In this document: positions 17,926-25,919 of the stretch, in pieces | Layout of the letters: each line of letters opens with the position of its first letter | How positions within the stretch are numbered: the stretch's first letter is position 1 | Origin: Flammeovirgaceae bacterium | GTDB taxonomy: Bacteria; Bacteroidota; Bacteroidia; Cytophagales; Cyclobacteriaceae | Direction of reading: 5' to 3' | Assembly (NCBI GenBank): GCA_021299455.1 | Contig: JAJTGQ010000009.1 | Coordinates: 1 to 40,726 of the forward strand | Length of the DNA stretch: 40,726 nt | The notes under the pieces: generated by a model | Seen by the model: only the letters and a program-made list of their open reading frames with translations | Told to the model about the DNA's origin: nothing | Database searches by the model: none | Position numbers and translations under genes: made by a program

Positions 17926-18447
17926 TTATGCCTGCTCTTCTGCCGCAGGAGCCTCTCCTTCTGCCACTTCAGCTGCTGGTGCAGCAACGACTACCTCAGC
18001 CTTCTTGCGAATAGCTTCAGCACGTGCTTCTCTTACTTTAGATTCTGCTGCTTTTCTTGCCTTCGCTTGATCTTCCTTAGATTTTGACAATCCAGAGATT
18101 TTCGACTGAATGCTTGCCTCTTTTGCTTTTAACCAATCTGCCAATTTCGCATCAGCAGCTTCTTGTGTTAAAGCGCCCTTATCCACACCAATCTGTAAAT
18201 GTCTCTTGTACATGATGCCTTTGTATGAAAGCATAGCTCTCACCGTATCAGAAGGCTCTGCCCCCACCATCAACCAATGGAAGGCTCTGTCTTCTTTAAT
18301 TAGAATTGAAGCGGGGTTTGTAGCTGGATTGTAGGTACCAATTTTTTCGATAAATTTTCCATCTCTGGGCGCTCTTGCGTCAGAAACCACAATGTCAAAC
18401 ATCGACAACTTCTTGCGGCCTCTGCGGGCCAATCTCAATTTTACCAT
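17926..18447 (-). CDS. rpsP: 30S ribosomal protein S16 with long C-terminal tail
   Basis: A 173-residue protein. The first 80 or so residues are S16 (MVKLRLARRGRKKLSMFDIV, IEKIGTYNPATNP, DRAFHWLMVGAEPSDTVRAM). The remaining 90 are a Lys/Ala/Glu-rich, probably helical or disordered extension ending AEGEAPAAEEQA; ordinary S16 stops near residue 80-90. Such tails are, to my knowledge, usual in Bacteroidota. It is the first gene of the rpsP-rimM-trmD-rplS operon, with a consensus promoter 49 nt upstream. Confidence 0.96.
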   Translation of the reverse strand: MVKLRLARRGRKKLSMFDIVVSDARAPRDGKFIEKIGTYNPATNPASILIKEDRAFHWLMVGAEPSDTVRAMLSYKGIMYKRHLQIGVDKGALTQEAADAKLADWLKAKEASIQSKISGLSKSKEDQAKARKAAESKVREARAEAIRKKAEVVVAAPAAEVAEGEAPAAEEQA

Positions 18448-18496
18448 TTTCTCTTACGTTTTTAATGTTGGAACACGTCCGTTTTTAAAAGGATCG

Positions 18497-18527
18497 CAAA
18501 GGTAATCGGATTTTGAATATATGCCAA
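18497..18527 (-). promoter_or_regulatory. Promoter of the rpsP operon
   Basis: The minus strand shows TTG (18525-18527), a 20-nt spacer, and TACCTTTG (18497-18504), a full match to the Bacteroidota consensus, 49 nt before the rpsP ATG. Confidence 0.75.
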
Positions 18528-18679
18528 CGCGGGGTGCAAGAAAGTCAAAAAATCATCCATTCATTCAATACGATAGTGTCATAGTATTGAAAATCAGGCG
18601 ATAAACACCGGCAAACCTCAATAAACACATAATATTTGTTCAAGCGATTATTAGGTTTTTAATTCTTGTCACGAGATTA

Positions 18680-18687
18680 TACATTTG
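18680..18687 (+). promoter_or_regulatory. Candidate -7 box of the sucA operon
   Basis: TACATTTG matches TAnnTTTG and lies 19 nt before the sucA ATG, the usual distance in this window. A TTG at the normal -33 spacing was not found, so activity may need an activator. Confidence 0.5.
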
Positions 18688-18706
18688 GTAGCTTTTTAAA
18701 TAAATC

Positions 18707-21424
18707 ATGGACAAATACAGCTATATATCCAATGCCGATACGAGCTATATCGATCAGCTCTATCAGAATTACAACCAAGATCCCACTTCTGTCGACCCTA
18801 CCTGGCAAAAATTCTTTGAGGGATATGATTTTTCCTCGCAACGCTACGGTGAAAATGGACAAGCATCGCCTGCAGAAGCCCCCAATATTAAGGAAACCTA
18901 TGTTCGCACACTTATTTTTGCATATCGCTCTTTTGGACATTTAAAGTCAAACACTAACCCGGTACGTACCAGAAGAGACCATGGCGTACAGTTAGATCAT
19001 ACCAAATTTGGGTTAACAGATTCTGATTTGGATACGGAGTTTGAGATTGCTTCTGAAATTGGGATGCCAAAATCTTCTTTGCGGAAAATCATTGAACGGT
19101 TGAAGGTGTTGTACTTAGGAACGATTGGCTTTGAGTATAACTTCATTCGCAATGACGAAGTGAGAAGTTGGTTCTTTGACAAAATTGAAAAAGAGTATTT
19201 TAGTTATAACCCAAATCAGGAAGAAAAAAAGCGAATCCTTGGCAAGTTGAATGAGGCAGTTGTTTTTGAAAATTTCTTGCACACTAAATTCTTAGGTCAA
19301 AAGCGTTTTTCATTGGAAGGTGGTGAAAACACAATCCCATCGTTGCAGACCATCATTAATAAAGCGGCTGAGTTGGGTGTAAAAGAAGTTGTAATTGGGA
19401 TGGCACATAGAGGTCGGCTGAATGTGCTAACCAATATTCTGGGAAAGATCTATGAGCAGATTTTTACGGAATTTGAGGGTAACATCAACCCCGATCTAAC
19501 AATGGGAGATGGAGATGTAAAGTACCATCTCGGCTACAGCAGTATTATTGATACCCCGTCTGGGAATCCGATCTATTTAAAATTGACACCTAATCCATCC
19601 CATCTGGAAGCTGTTAATCCGCTGGTGGTCGGCTACACTCGCGGGCAAATCGATGATGAGTATCAGGGTGATTTGAGTAAGGGCATGGCGATTCTGATTC
19701 ATGGGGATGCGGCAGTCGCAGGCCAGGGCATCGTGTATGAAGTGATTCAAATGTCAGGATTACCCGGCTATACAACCGGTGGGACAATTCATTTCGTGAT
19801 TAATAATCAAGTGGGCTTTACCACGGACTATGATGATGCTCGCACCAGTATATATTGTACGGATATCTCCAAAATTGTCGATGCCCCTATCCTACACGTA
19901 AATGGAGACGATGCAGAGGCAGTGACCTTCTGTTCCAATCTAGCTGTTGAATACCGCCAAAAATTCGGCAAGGATATTTTTATAGATATGCTTTGTTATC
20001 GCAGGCATGGTCACAATGAAAGTGATGAGCCAAAGTTTACTCAGCCCAAGCTTTACAATTTGATTGCGAAGCATCCTAATCCAAGGGAAGTTTATGTTAA
20101 AAGATTGATAGAGCGTGGTGATGTTGACGCTTCGCTGGCGGATGAAATGGATAAGAGTTTCCGGAGCCAGTTGCAGGATCGATTGAATGAAGTAAAACAA
20201 AAACCACTACCGTATAAGCCTCAGCAGGTGGAGAATGAATGGGAGAAGTTACGGAAATCAACACCTGAAGATTTTGACCAATCTCCCGACACAAGTATAA
20301 AGCAAGCACTGATCGATAAAGTGGCCAAAGCACTCACTACGATTCCGGAAGGGTTTAAGCCAATCAAGCAAATTGAAAAATTATTGAAAGACCGAACTAG
20401 TGCTTTTTTTGAGACAAAAGTGTTGGGCTGGGCAGAAGCAGAGTTGCTGGCCTATGGATCGCTGCTGTCGGAAGGCACGTTGGTTAGAATGAGTGGGCAA
20501 GATGTAAAACGAGGAACGTTCAGTCATCGTCATGCTTATTTTGCGGATGCAAATACCAACCAATCTTATTGTGGCTTAGATCATATTGATGCAGGTCAGC
20601 AAAAGTTTAAAATTTATAATTCGTTACTTTCAGAGTTTGGTGTTTTAGGTTTTGAGTATGGCTACGCGATGGCTTCGCCACATGCGTTGGTTATTTGGGA
20701 AGCACAGTTTGGGGATTTTGCAAATGGAGCACAGGTAATGATTGATCAGTTTATATCGAGTGCAGAGTCAAAGTGGCAACGGATGAATGGGTTAGTTGTG
20801 TTGTTGCCTCATGGCTATGAAGGACAAGGGCCAGAACACTCCAATGCACGGCCAGAACGGTTCTTACAATTATCGGCAGAGTACAATATGATTATCGCTA
20901 ATCCTACTACTCCCGCTAATATTTTCCACTTGCTAAGAAGGCAGGTAACATGGGAGTTCAGAAAACCTTGTATTGTATTTTCGCCAAAGTCTTTGCTCAG
21001 ACATCCTGCTGTGATTTCGCCTATGAAAGATTTCACCAAAGGATCTTTCCAGGAAGTTATTGATGATGTGAATGTGGTAGCAAAGGATGTTAGGAAAGTA
21101 GTTCTTTGTACTGGGAAAGTGTATTACGATTTGTTAGAAGCGCAGGCAAAGAAGAAAAATAAGGACGTTGCGTTAGTCCGAGTGGAACAGCTTCACCCCT
21201 TCCCAGAAAAGCAAATAAATGCCGTATTGAAAAAATACAAAGGTGCTAAGCTAGTGTGGGCGCAAGAAGAGCCATCCAACATGGGATACTGGTCATTTAT
21301 CTTGCGCTTTATGAATGGACTAGAACTCATTTCCCGCAAAGCAAGCGCTTCTCCTGCTACTGGTTACTCTAAAGTGCATAAGGCAGAACAAGAGAAAATT
21401 ATTTCCTCAGCGCTAGAAGTTTAG
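18707..21424 (+). CDS. sucA: 2-oxoglutarate dehydrogenase E1 component
   Basis: A 905-residue thiamine-diphosphate enzyme. The N-terminal E1o segment (YIDQLYQNYNQDPTSVDPTWQ) mediates contact with E2. GMAHRGRLNVLTNI and SHLEAVNPLVVGYTRG form the substrate pocket, and the ThDP motif runs from GD (333-334) to NN (366-367). The C-terminal transketolase-like region has HGYEGQGPEHSNARPERFLQ and ends in LVWAQEEPSNMGYW. It decarboxylates 2-oxoglutarate and transfers succinyl to E2 lipoate in the TCA cycle. sucB follows after 30 nt. Full length with no anomalies. Confidence 0.97.
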   Translation: MDKYSYISNADTSYIDQLYQNYNQDPTSVDPTWQKFFEGYDFSSQRYGENGQASPAEAPNIKETYVRTLIFAYRSFGHLKSNTNPVRTRRDHGVQLDHTKFGLTDSDLDTEFEIASEIGMPKSSLRKIIERLKVLYLGTIGFEYNFIRNDEVRSWFFDKIEKEYFSYNPNQEEKKRILGKLNEAVVFENFLHTKFLGQKRFSLEGGENTIPSLQTIINKAAELGVKEVVIGMAHRGRLNVLTNILGKIYEQIFTEFEGNINPDLTMGDGDVKYHLGYSSIIDTPSGNPIYLKLTPNPSHLEAVNPLVVGYTRGQIDDEYQGDLSKGMAILIHGDAAVAGQGIVYEVIQMSGLPGYTTGGTIHFVINNQVGFTTDYDDARTSIYCTDISKIVDAPILHVNGDDAEAVTFCSNLAVEYRQKFGKDIFIDMLCYRRHGHNESDEPKFTQPKLYNLIAKHPNPREVYVKRLIERGDVDASLADEMDKSFRSQLQDRLNEVKQKPLPYKPQQVENEWEKLRKSTPEDFDQSPDTSIKQALIDKVAKALTTIPEGFKPIKQIEKLLKDRTSAFFETKVLGWAEAELLAYGSLLSEGTLVRMSGQDVKRGTFSHRHAYFADANTNQSYCGLDHIDAGQQKFKIYNSLLSEFGVLGFEYGYAMASPHALVIWEAQFGDFANGAQVMIDQFISSAESKWQRMNGLVVLLPHGYEGQGPEHSNARPERFLQLSAEYNMIIANPTTPANIFHLLRRQVTWEFRKPCIVFSPKSLLRHPAVISPMKDFTKGSFQEVIDDVNVVAKDVRKVVLCTGKVYYDLLEAQAKKKNKDVALVRVEQLHPFPEKQINAVLKKYKGAKLVWAQEEPSNMGYWSFILRFMNGLELISRKASASPATGYSKVHKAEQEKIISSALEV

Positions 21425-21454
21425 ATTCATTAATTTTTAAAACAAGAGTTTTAT

Positions 21455-22978
21455 ATGGCTCAGCAAGTAAAAGTACCCACCGTTGGCGAATCAATCACCG
21501 AAGTAACGATCGCCAACTGGTTGAAGAAGGATGGCGATGTAGTGAAGATGGATGAGGTGATTGCAGAATTAGAATCTGATAAAGCCACGTTTGAGTTAAC
21601 AGCTCCTCAAGCAGGTGTACTGAAGATTTTAAAGGCAAAAGGAGAAGTCGTGCCAATTGGAACAGTTATTTGTGAGATAGCAGATGGTGGAGCAACTGCG
21701 GTGTCTGCGCCAGCAACTAAAGAAACCAAAACAGAAAATTCTTTAACCCAACCTATGAAAGCTACCGGAGCAATTAAGGAAATGAAAGTGCCAGCTGTTG
21801 GCGAATCTATTACAGAAGTGACTATTTCAACTTGGTTAAAAAAAGAAGGTGACTTTGTGAAGTTAGATGAAGTGATTGCCGAGGTGGAATCAGACAAAGC
21901 AACATTTGAACTGCCCGCAGAGGCCAATGGTATTTTACGCATTATAGCAAAAGAAAAGACGACACTTCCTATAGGAGGGTTGATTTGCAAAATTGAAGTG
22001 ACAGAAGGAGGTGCTCCCACAGGTGCGTCAAGTTCGTCTGCCGCTCCCGCATCCCAGTCGGCAACGAGTTCAGCCGTTTCATACGCAGCAGGTAGTCCCT
22101 CTCCTGCAGCTGCAAAAATTCTTGATGAAAAAGGCATTGCTTCCAGCCAGGTTGCCGGAAGTGGGGTGGGTGGCCGGATAACCAAAGATGATGCGGTGAA
22201 GGCCCAGGCAGCAGCACCCGTCAAAGACACAAAACCATCTCCAGCGATGGCTCCTCCGGTAATTGCATCAGGAGGAACCCGAGGCGAGCGTAGAGAGAAA
22301 ATGACATCGTTACGCAAAACCATCGCCAAGCGATTGGTAGCTGTTAAGAATGAAACCGCCATGCTCACTACTTTTAATGAAGTAGATATGAAACCCGTGA
22401 TGGATCTACGTTCCAAGTACAAGGAACAATTCAAGGAAAAATATGGGGTGGGTCTTGGCTTCATGTCATTTTTCACGAAAGCGGTTTGTACAGCATTGAA
22501 GGAATTCCCTGCCGTGAATGCGTCTATTGATAAAGACGAAATTGTCTATCACGATTATTGTGATATCTCAGTGGCGGTATCTACGCCACGTGGATTAGTC
22601 GTTCCCGTCATTAGAAATGCGGAATCATTGAGTATGAATCAAGTAGAGGCAGAAATTGCGAGACTTGCTGCCAGAGGTAGAGACGGAAAACTTTCGATTG
22701 AAGAAATGACGGGAGGAACTTTTACCATTACCAATGGAGGGGTTTTTGGTTCTATGCTATCAACGCCCATCATCAACGCGCCACAGTCGGCCATATTGGG
22801 CATGCACAACATTGTAGAAAGACCTATCGCTGTAAAAGGTGAAGTAGTCATTCGACCCATCATGTATTTAGCACTTTCTTACGATCACCGCATTGTAGAT
22901 GGTCGTGAGTCAGTAAGTTTCTTGGTGAGAGTAAAAGAAATGCTGGAAGATCCGGGAAGATTAATACTGGGTGTTTAA
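21455..22978 (+). CDS. sucB: 2-oxoglutarate dehydrogenase E2 (dihydrolipoyl succinyltransferase), two lipoyl domains
   Basis: A 507-residue E2. Two similar lipoyl domains occupy residues about 3-76 and 109-182, each with ESDKA and the lipoylated Lys at 43 and 148. An Ala/Ser/Pro linker leads to an E3/E1-binding domain ([25 protein letters not shown]), another linker, then the acyltransferase domain (about 275-507) with catalytic His478 and Asp482 in SYDHRIVDG. The succinyl, not acetyl, specificity is inferred from the position next to sucA and the [11 protein letters not shown] start. The classical SucB has a single lipoyl domain, so this one is longer than usual. The stop lies 10 nt before the preferred start of the AAA gene. 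Confidence 0.96.
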   Translation: MAQQVKVPTVGESITEVTIANWLKKDGDVVKMDEVIAELESDKATFELTAPQAGVLKILKAKGEVVPIGTVICEIADGGATAVSAPATKETKTENSLTQPMKATGAIKEMKVPAVGESITEVTISTWLKKEGDFVKLDEVIAEVESDKATFELPAEANGILRIIAKEKTTLPIGGLICKIEVTEGGAPTGASSSSAAPASQSATSSAVSYAAGSPSPAAAKILDEKGIASSQVAGSGVGGRITKDDAVKAQAAAPVKDTKPSPAMAPPVIASGGTRGERREKMTSLRKTIAKRLVAVKNETAMLTTFNEVDMKPVMDLRSKYKEQFKEKYGVGLGFMSFFTKAVCTALKEFPAVNASIDKDEIVYHDYCDISVAVSTPRGLVVPVIRNAESLSMNQVEAEIARLAARGRDGKLSIEEMTGGTFTITNGGVFGSMLSTPIINAPQSAILGMHNIVERPIAVKGEVVIRPIMYLALSYDHRIVDGRESVSFLVRVKEMLEDPGRLILGV

Positions 22979-22988
22979 GTTATCACTT

Positions 22989-23948
22989 ATGATAAAGAAA
23001 CTTTCTATTCAAAATTTCAAATCTATTAAAGGCTTACATTTAGATTGTAAGAGGGTGAATCTTTTTATAGGCGAGCCAAACTCCGGTAAGTCCAATTTAC
23101 TTGAGGCACTTTCCATATTTGCTTTGCCAATTAATCCTGAGATTAATCAACTGGTAAGACTTGGTGACATGAGCAATCTATTTTTTGACAATGATCCATC
23201 AAGCCCAATTAAATTACTCGCTGACTCTAATACTTGCGAAATTATCTATGATATCCCGGGAAGTCAAATAGTCTTTAATTACTCTAATAATTCACAAATC
23301 AGATTGGCCACTATTGGAAAACTGCTTCAGAGTGGGTCTGATTTTGACTTTCTTATTCATCCGTATTTTTTCAAATCCACAAACACGTTTTCGAATAAAC
23401 GCTTTGATTTTTTATTTCCACCTGACGGCAATAATCTTTTTTCGCTTCTTCAATCTAACAAGACTTTGCGCACAATCGTAAGCGACTTTATTCAGGAACG
23501 AGGATTCAAACTAACCTTGAGACAGGCCACTTCAGAGATTGAAATATCCAAAGAAGTTGATAATATCCTTACAACGTATCCGTATCAGGTTATTTCAGAC
23601 ACTTTGCAGAGAATCGTCTTCTACTTATCTGCTATAGAATCAAATAAAGGAGGGACAACTCTCGTTTTAGAAGAGCCTGAATCTAATGTTTTTCCGTATT
23701 ATACTAAATACCTTGCTGAGCGGATAGCATTGGATAAAGGTAAGCAATATTTCCTGACGACTCATAATCCTTATTTTCTCATGTCTTTGATTGAGAAAAC
23801 ATCTATCGAAGATATAAGCGTGAACATTGTTCAAATGAATGAACGATATGAAACTATTGTATCAGTTCTTTCTGAGAAGGGGGTAGAAGAGATATTAAAC
23901 TTGGGTAGTGATGTGTTTCTGAATTTTGATAAGTTATTACAGGCATGA
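22989..23948 (+). CDS. AAA/ABC-type ATPase (OLD/AAA_15-like), accessory cassette
   Basis: A 319-residue ATPase from the ATG at 22989. An in-frame ATG at 22971 would overlap sucB by 8 nt and is less likely because IKKLSIQNFKSIKG is the normal start of this family. Walker A is GEPNSGKS (28-35), Walker B is LVLEEPES (E228, E229), and the switch His is H259 in TTHNPYFL. The signature region before Walker B is degenerate (ISDTLQRIVFYL). There is no long coiled coil, so it resembles a compact AAA_21/AAA_15 or OLD-type domain and not SMC or RecF. It overlaps the next gene by 4 nt (ATGA). Its position between E2 and E3 of a metabolic operon, and pairing with a Toprim-like partner, suggest a defence module; the function is inferred. 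Confidence 0.85.
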   Translation: MIKKLSIQNFKSIKGLHLDCKRVNLFIGEPNSGKSNLLEALSIFALPINPEINQLVRLGDMSNLFFDNDPSSPIKLLADSNTCEIIYDIPGSQIVFNYSNNSQIRLATIGKLLQSGSDFDFLIHPYFFKSTNTFSNKRFDFLFPPDGNNLFSLLQSNKTLRTIVSDFIQERGFKLTLRQATSEIEISKEVDNILTTYPYQVISDTLQRIVFYLSAIESNKGGTTLVLEEPESNVFPYYTKYLAERIALDKGKQYFLTTHNPYFLMSLIEKTSIEDISVNIVQMNERYETIVSVLSEKGVEEILNLGSDVFLNFDKLLQA

Positions 23949-24430
23949 CATTTTTTGAATGTTATGCGGATGAAGCGCTGTTAAGGTTCTTTGGATTTAG
24001 TTCAAAGCAGCTAAGCGGAGGGCATTCGTTTGGTAGAAGCAATGTTAGTAGAAAATTACGTAAAGTAGCCGACTCAATTGGAGTGGTTGATGAAGACCCA
24101 GGAGCGGCTCAGGACGACTATTTGAAATACTTGATGACATTACCTCCAATTCACAAGGATAGCTATCTGATATCTTCTAAAGATTCAAAAGTAAATAACA
24201 TACTTGTTGTTATGCGCCCAAATTTGGAGGCATGGGCAATAAAATTAGCCCATGAAAGAGGGATTGATTTAAGTAATGCCAAATACGGACTTTCAATGGA
24301 TGTAAGTAAACTTCATGAAATTCTGATGCTTCAAAAGAATTCAAAAAAGAGATCTAAATTTATTGAATTCATCTCAGATATTTCGGATCATAAGGCAATT
24401 GTCAAATTAAAGGAATTATTAAAAAAGTAA
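23945..24430 (+). CDS. Small Toprim-like/DUF4276-like protein coupled to the ATPase
   Basis: A 161-residue protein I cannot assign with certainty. It begins TFFECYADEALLRFFGF, which resembles the first Toprim motif (hhEGxxD; here E5 and D9 with the Gly replaced), and continues to VVDEDPG (D49, D51), resembling the Toprim DxD. A further RPNLEAW (E95, W97) is reminiscent of the E-x-W motif of DUF4276/DUF3226 proteins, which have Toprim-like folds. The C-terminus is Lys-rich. Its start overlaps the ATPase stop by 4 nt, so the two are translationally coupled; ATPase plus Toprim-like nuclease is the architecture of several known defence systems. lpdA starts 3 nt after it. A nuclease activity is inferred, not shown. 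Confidence 0.75.
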   Translation: MTFFECYADEALLRFFGFSSKQLSGGHSFGRSNVSRKLRKVADSIGVVDEDPGAAQDDYLKYLMTLPPIHKDSYLISSKDSKVNNILVVMRPNLEAWAIKLAHERGIDLSNAKYGLSMDVSKLHEILMLQKNSKKRSKFIEFISDISDHKAIVKLKELLKK

Positions 24431-24433
24431 TTT

Positions 24434-25834
24434 ATGCAATACAACGTCATTATTATTGGTTCAGGCCCAGGTGGATACGTTGCTGCTATCCGTTGTGCTC
24501 AACTTGGAATGAAAACAGCGATCATCGAAAAATACAATACTCTTGGAGGAACATGTTTGAATGTCGGATGTATTCCATCGAAAGCACTGCTTGATTCGTC
24601 TGAGCATTTTCATAATGCTGCTCATACCTTCAAAGAGCACGGCATTGATATCTCTGAGCCGAAAGCAAACATCAAACAGATGATCACGCGCAAATCCGGT
24701 GTAGTGAAGGCGAATGTGGAGGGCATTGCATTTTTAATGAAAAAAAATAAAATTGAAGTACATACCGGTGTGGGATCTTTCGTAGACAAGAACACTATTA
24801 AAGTAACTTCAGCAGATGGGAAAGAAGCAACCCTTACTGCAGAGAAAATAATAATTGCAACCGGTTCAAAACCAACGGCACTTCCATTTGCTCCATTTGA
24901 TAAGAAAAGAATTATCTCCAGTACAGAAGCATTAGAACTTCAAGAAATTCCAAAGCACTTGATTATTATTGGTGGAGGAGTGATCGGGATGGAGCTTGGT
25001 TCTGTGTATGCTCGCATAGGATCAAAGGTATCTGTGGTCGAGTACCTAGATAGTTTGGTTCCGACCATGGATAGCACGATGGGCAAAGAGCTACAGAAAG
25101 CGACCAAGAAACTGGGCATCGAATTTTATCTCGGTCATAAAGTGACAGCCGTAGAAAATAAAGGCAAGGAAGTAGTATTGAAAGCTGAGCCCAAGGCTGG
25201 CGGTGCTGCCATCGAACTAAAAGGAGATTATTGTTTAGTGTGTGTAGGAAGGAGACCGTACACAGATGGGCTAGGTCTTGATAAAGTTGGAATTGAATTA
25301 GATAAAGGTAAAGTGGCGGTTGATGATCACCTCAAAACAAAAGTGGATAACATTTATGCCATTGGCGATGTAGTGCGTGGTGCGATGCTGGCTCATAAAG
25401 CAGAGGAGGAGGGCGTAATGGTTGCCGAACAAATTGCCGGGCAAAAACCACATATTAATTATTTGTTGATTCCGGGAGTTGTTTATACCTGGCCAGAGGT
25501 TGCCAGTGTGGGCTATACTGAAGAGCAATTGAAAGAACAAGGTCGGGCATATAAAACGGGAAGCTTCCCGTATAAGGCGCTGGGCCGCGCCAGAGCTTCT
25601 ATGGATTTAGATGGACTGGTGAAAGTGTTAGCTGATAAAACAACGGACGAGATTTTAGGGATACACATCATTGGAGCCAGAGCAGCCGATATGATTGCGG
25701 CTGGTGTAGTCGCTATGGAGTATAGAGCATCTGCAGAAGACGTTTCGCGGATGAGCCATGCACATCCTACCTACATGGAAGCGGTGAAAGAAGCTTGTTT
25801 AGCGGCCACCGCTAATAGGCCGATCCATTTGTAG
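24434..25834 (+). CDS. lpdA: Dihydrolipoyl dehydrogenase (E3), 2-oxoglutarate dehydrogenase operon
   Basis: A 466-residue flavoprotein disulfide reductase. It has the FAD motif GSGPGG (9-14), redox-active Cys41 and Cys46 in GGTCLNVGCIPSK, the NAD motif IIGGGVIGMELGSV, the second FAD motif NIYAIGDVV, and the C-terminal active-site His in AHPTYMEAVKEA. It re-oxidises the dihydrolipoyl arms of E2 using NAD+. It belongs functionally with sucA-sucB but is separated from them by the AAA/Toprim-like pair. A second, clearly different lpdA lies at 39143. Confidence 0.96.
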   Translation: MQYNVIIIGSGPGGYVAAIRCAQLGMKTAIIEKYNTLGGTCLNVGCIPSKALLDSSEHFHNAAHTFKEHGIDISEPKANIKQMITRKSGVVKANVEGIAFLMKKNKIEVHTGVGSFVDKNTIKVTSADGKEATLTAEKIIIATGSKPTALPFAPFDKKRIISSTEALELQEIPKHLIIIGGGVIGMELGSVYARIGSKVSVVEYLDSLVPTMDSTMGKELQKATKKLGIEFYLGHKVTAVENKGKEVVLKAEPKAGGAAIELKGDYCLVCVGRRPYTDGLGLDKVGIELDKGKVAVDDHLKTKVDNIYAIGDVVRGAMLAHKAEEEGVMVAEQIAGQKPHINYLLIPGVVYTWPEVASVGYTEEQLKEQGRAYKTGSFPYKALGRARASMDLDGLVKVLADKTTDEILGIHIIGARAADMIAAGVVAMEYRASAEDVSRMSHAHPTYMEAVKEACLAATANRPIHL

Positions 25835-25919
25835 AAGCCAATGCAGTTTGGTAAATTATAACCTTGAGGTAATTCAAACAATGAAAAGAAAGGGTAAATT
25901 TATCTGTTAAACCTTTTCT

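Noticed and set aside
21607-22476. A 289-codon minus-strand open frame opposite sucB
   Set aside because: Its length is explained by the Ala/Ser/Pro-rich linker codons of sucB; the sequence is low-complexity with no domain.
22971-22988. Earlier in-frame ATG for the AAA ATPase, overlapping sucB
   Set aside because: The family's conserved start (IKKLSIQNFKSIKG) begins right after the ATG at 22989; the extra six residues would overlap the E2 coding end.
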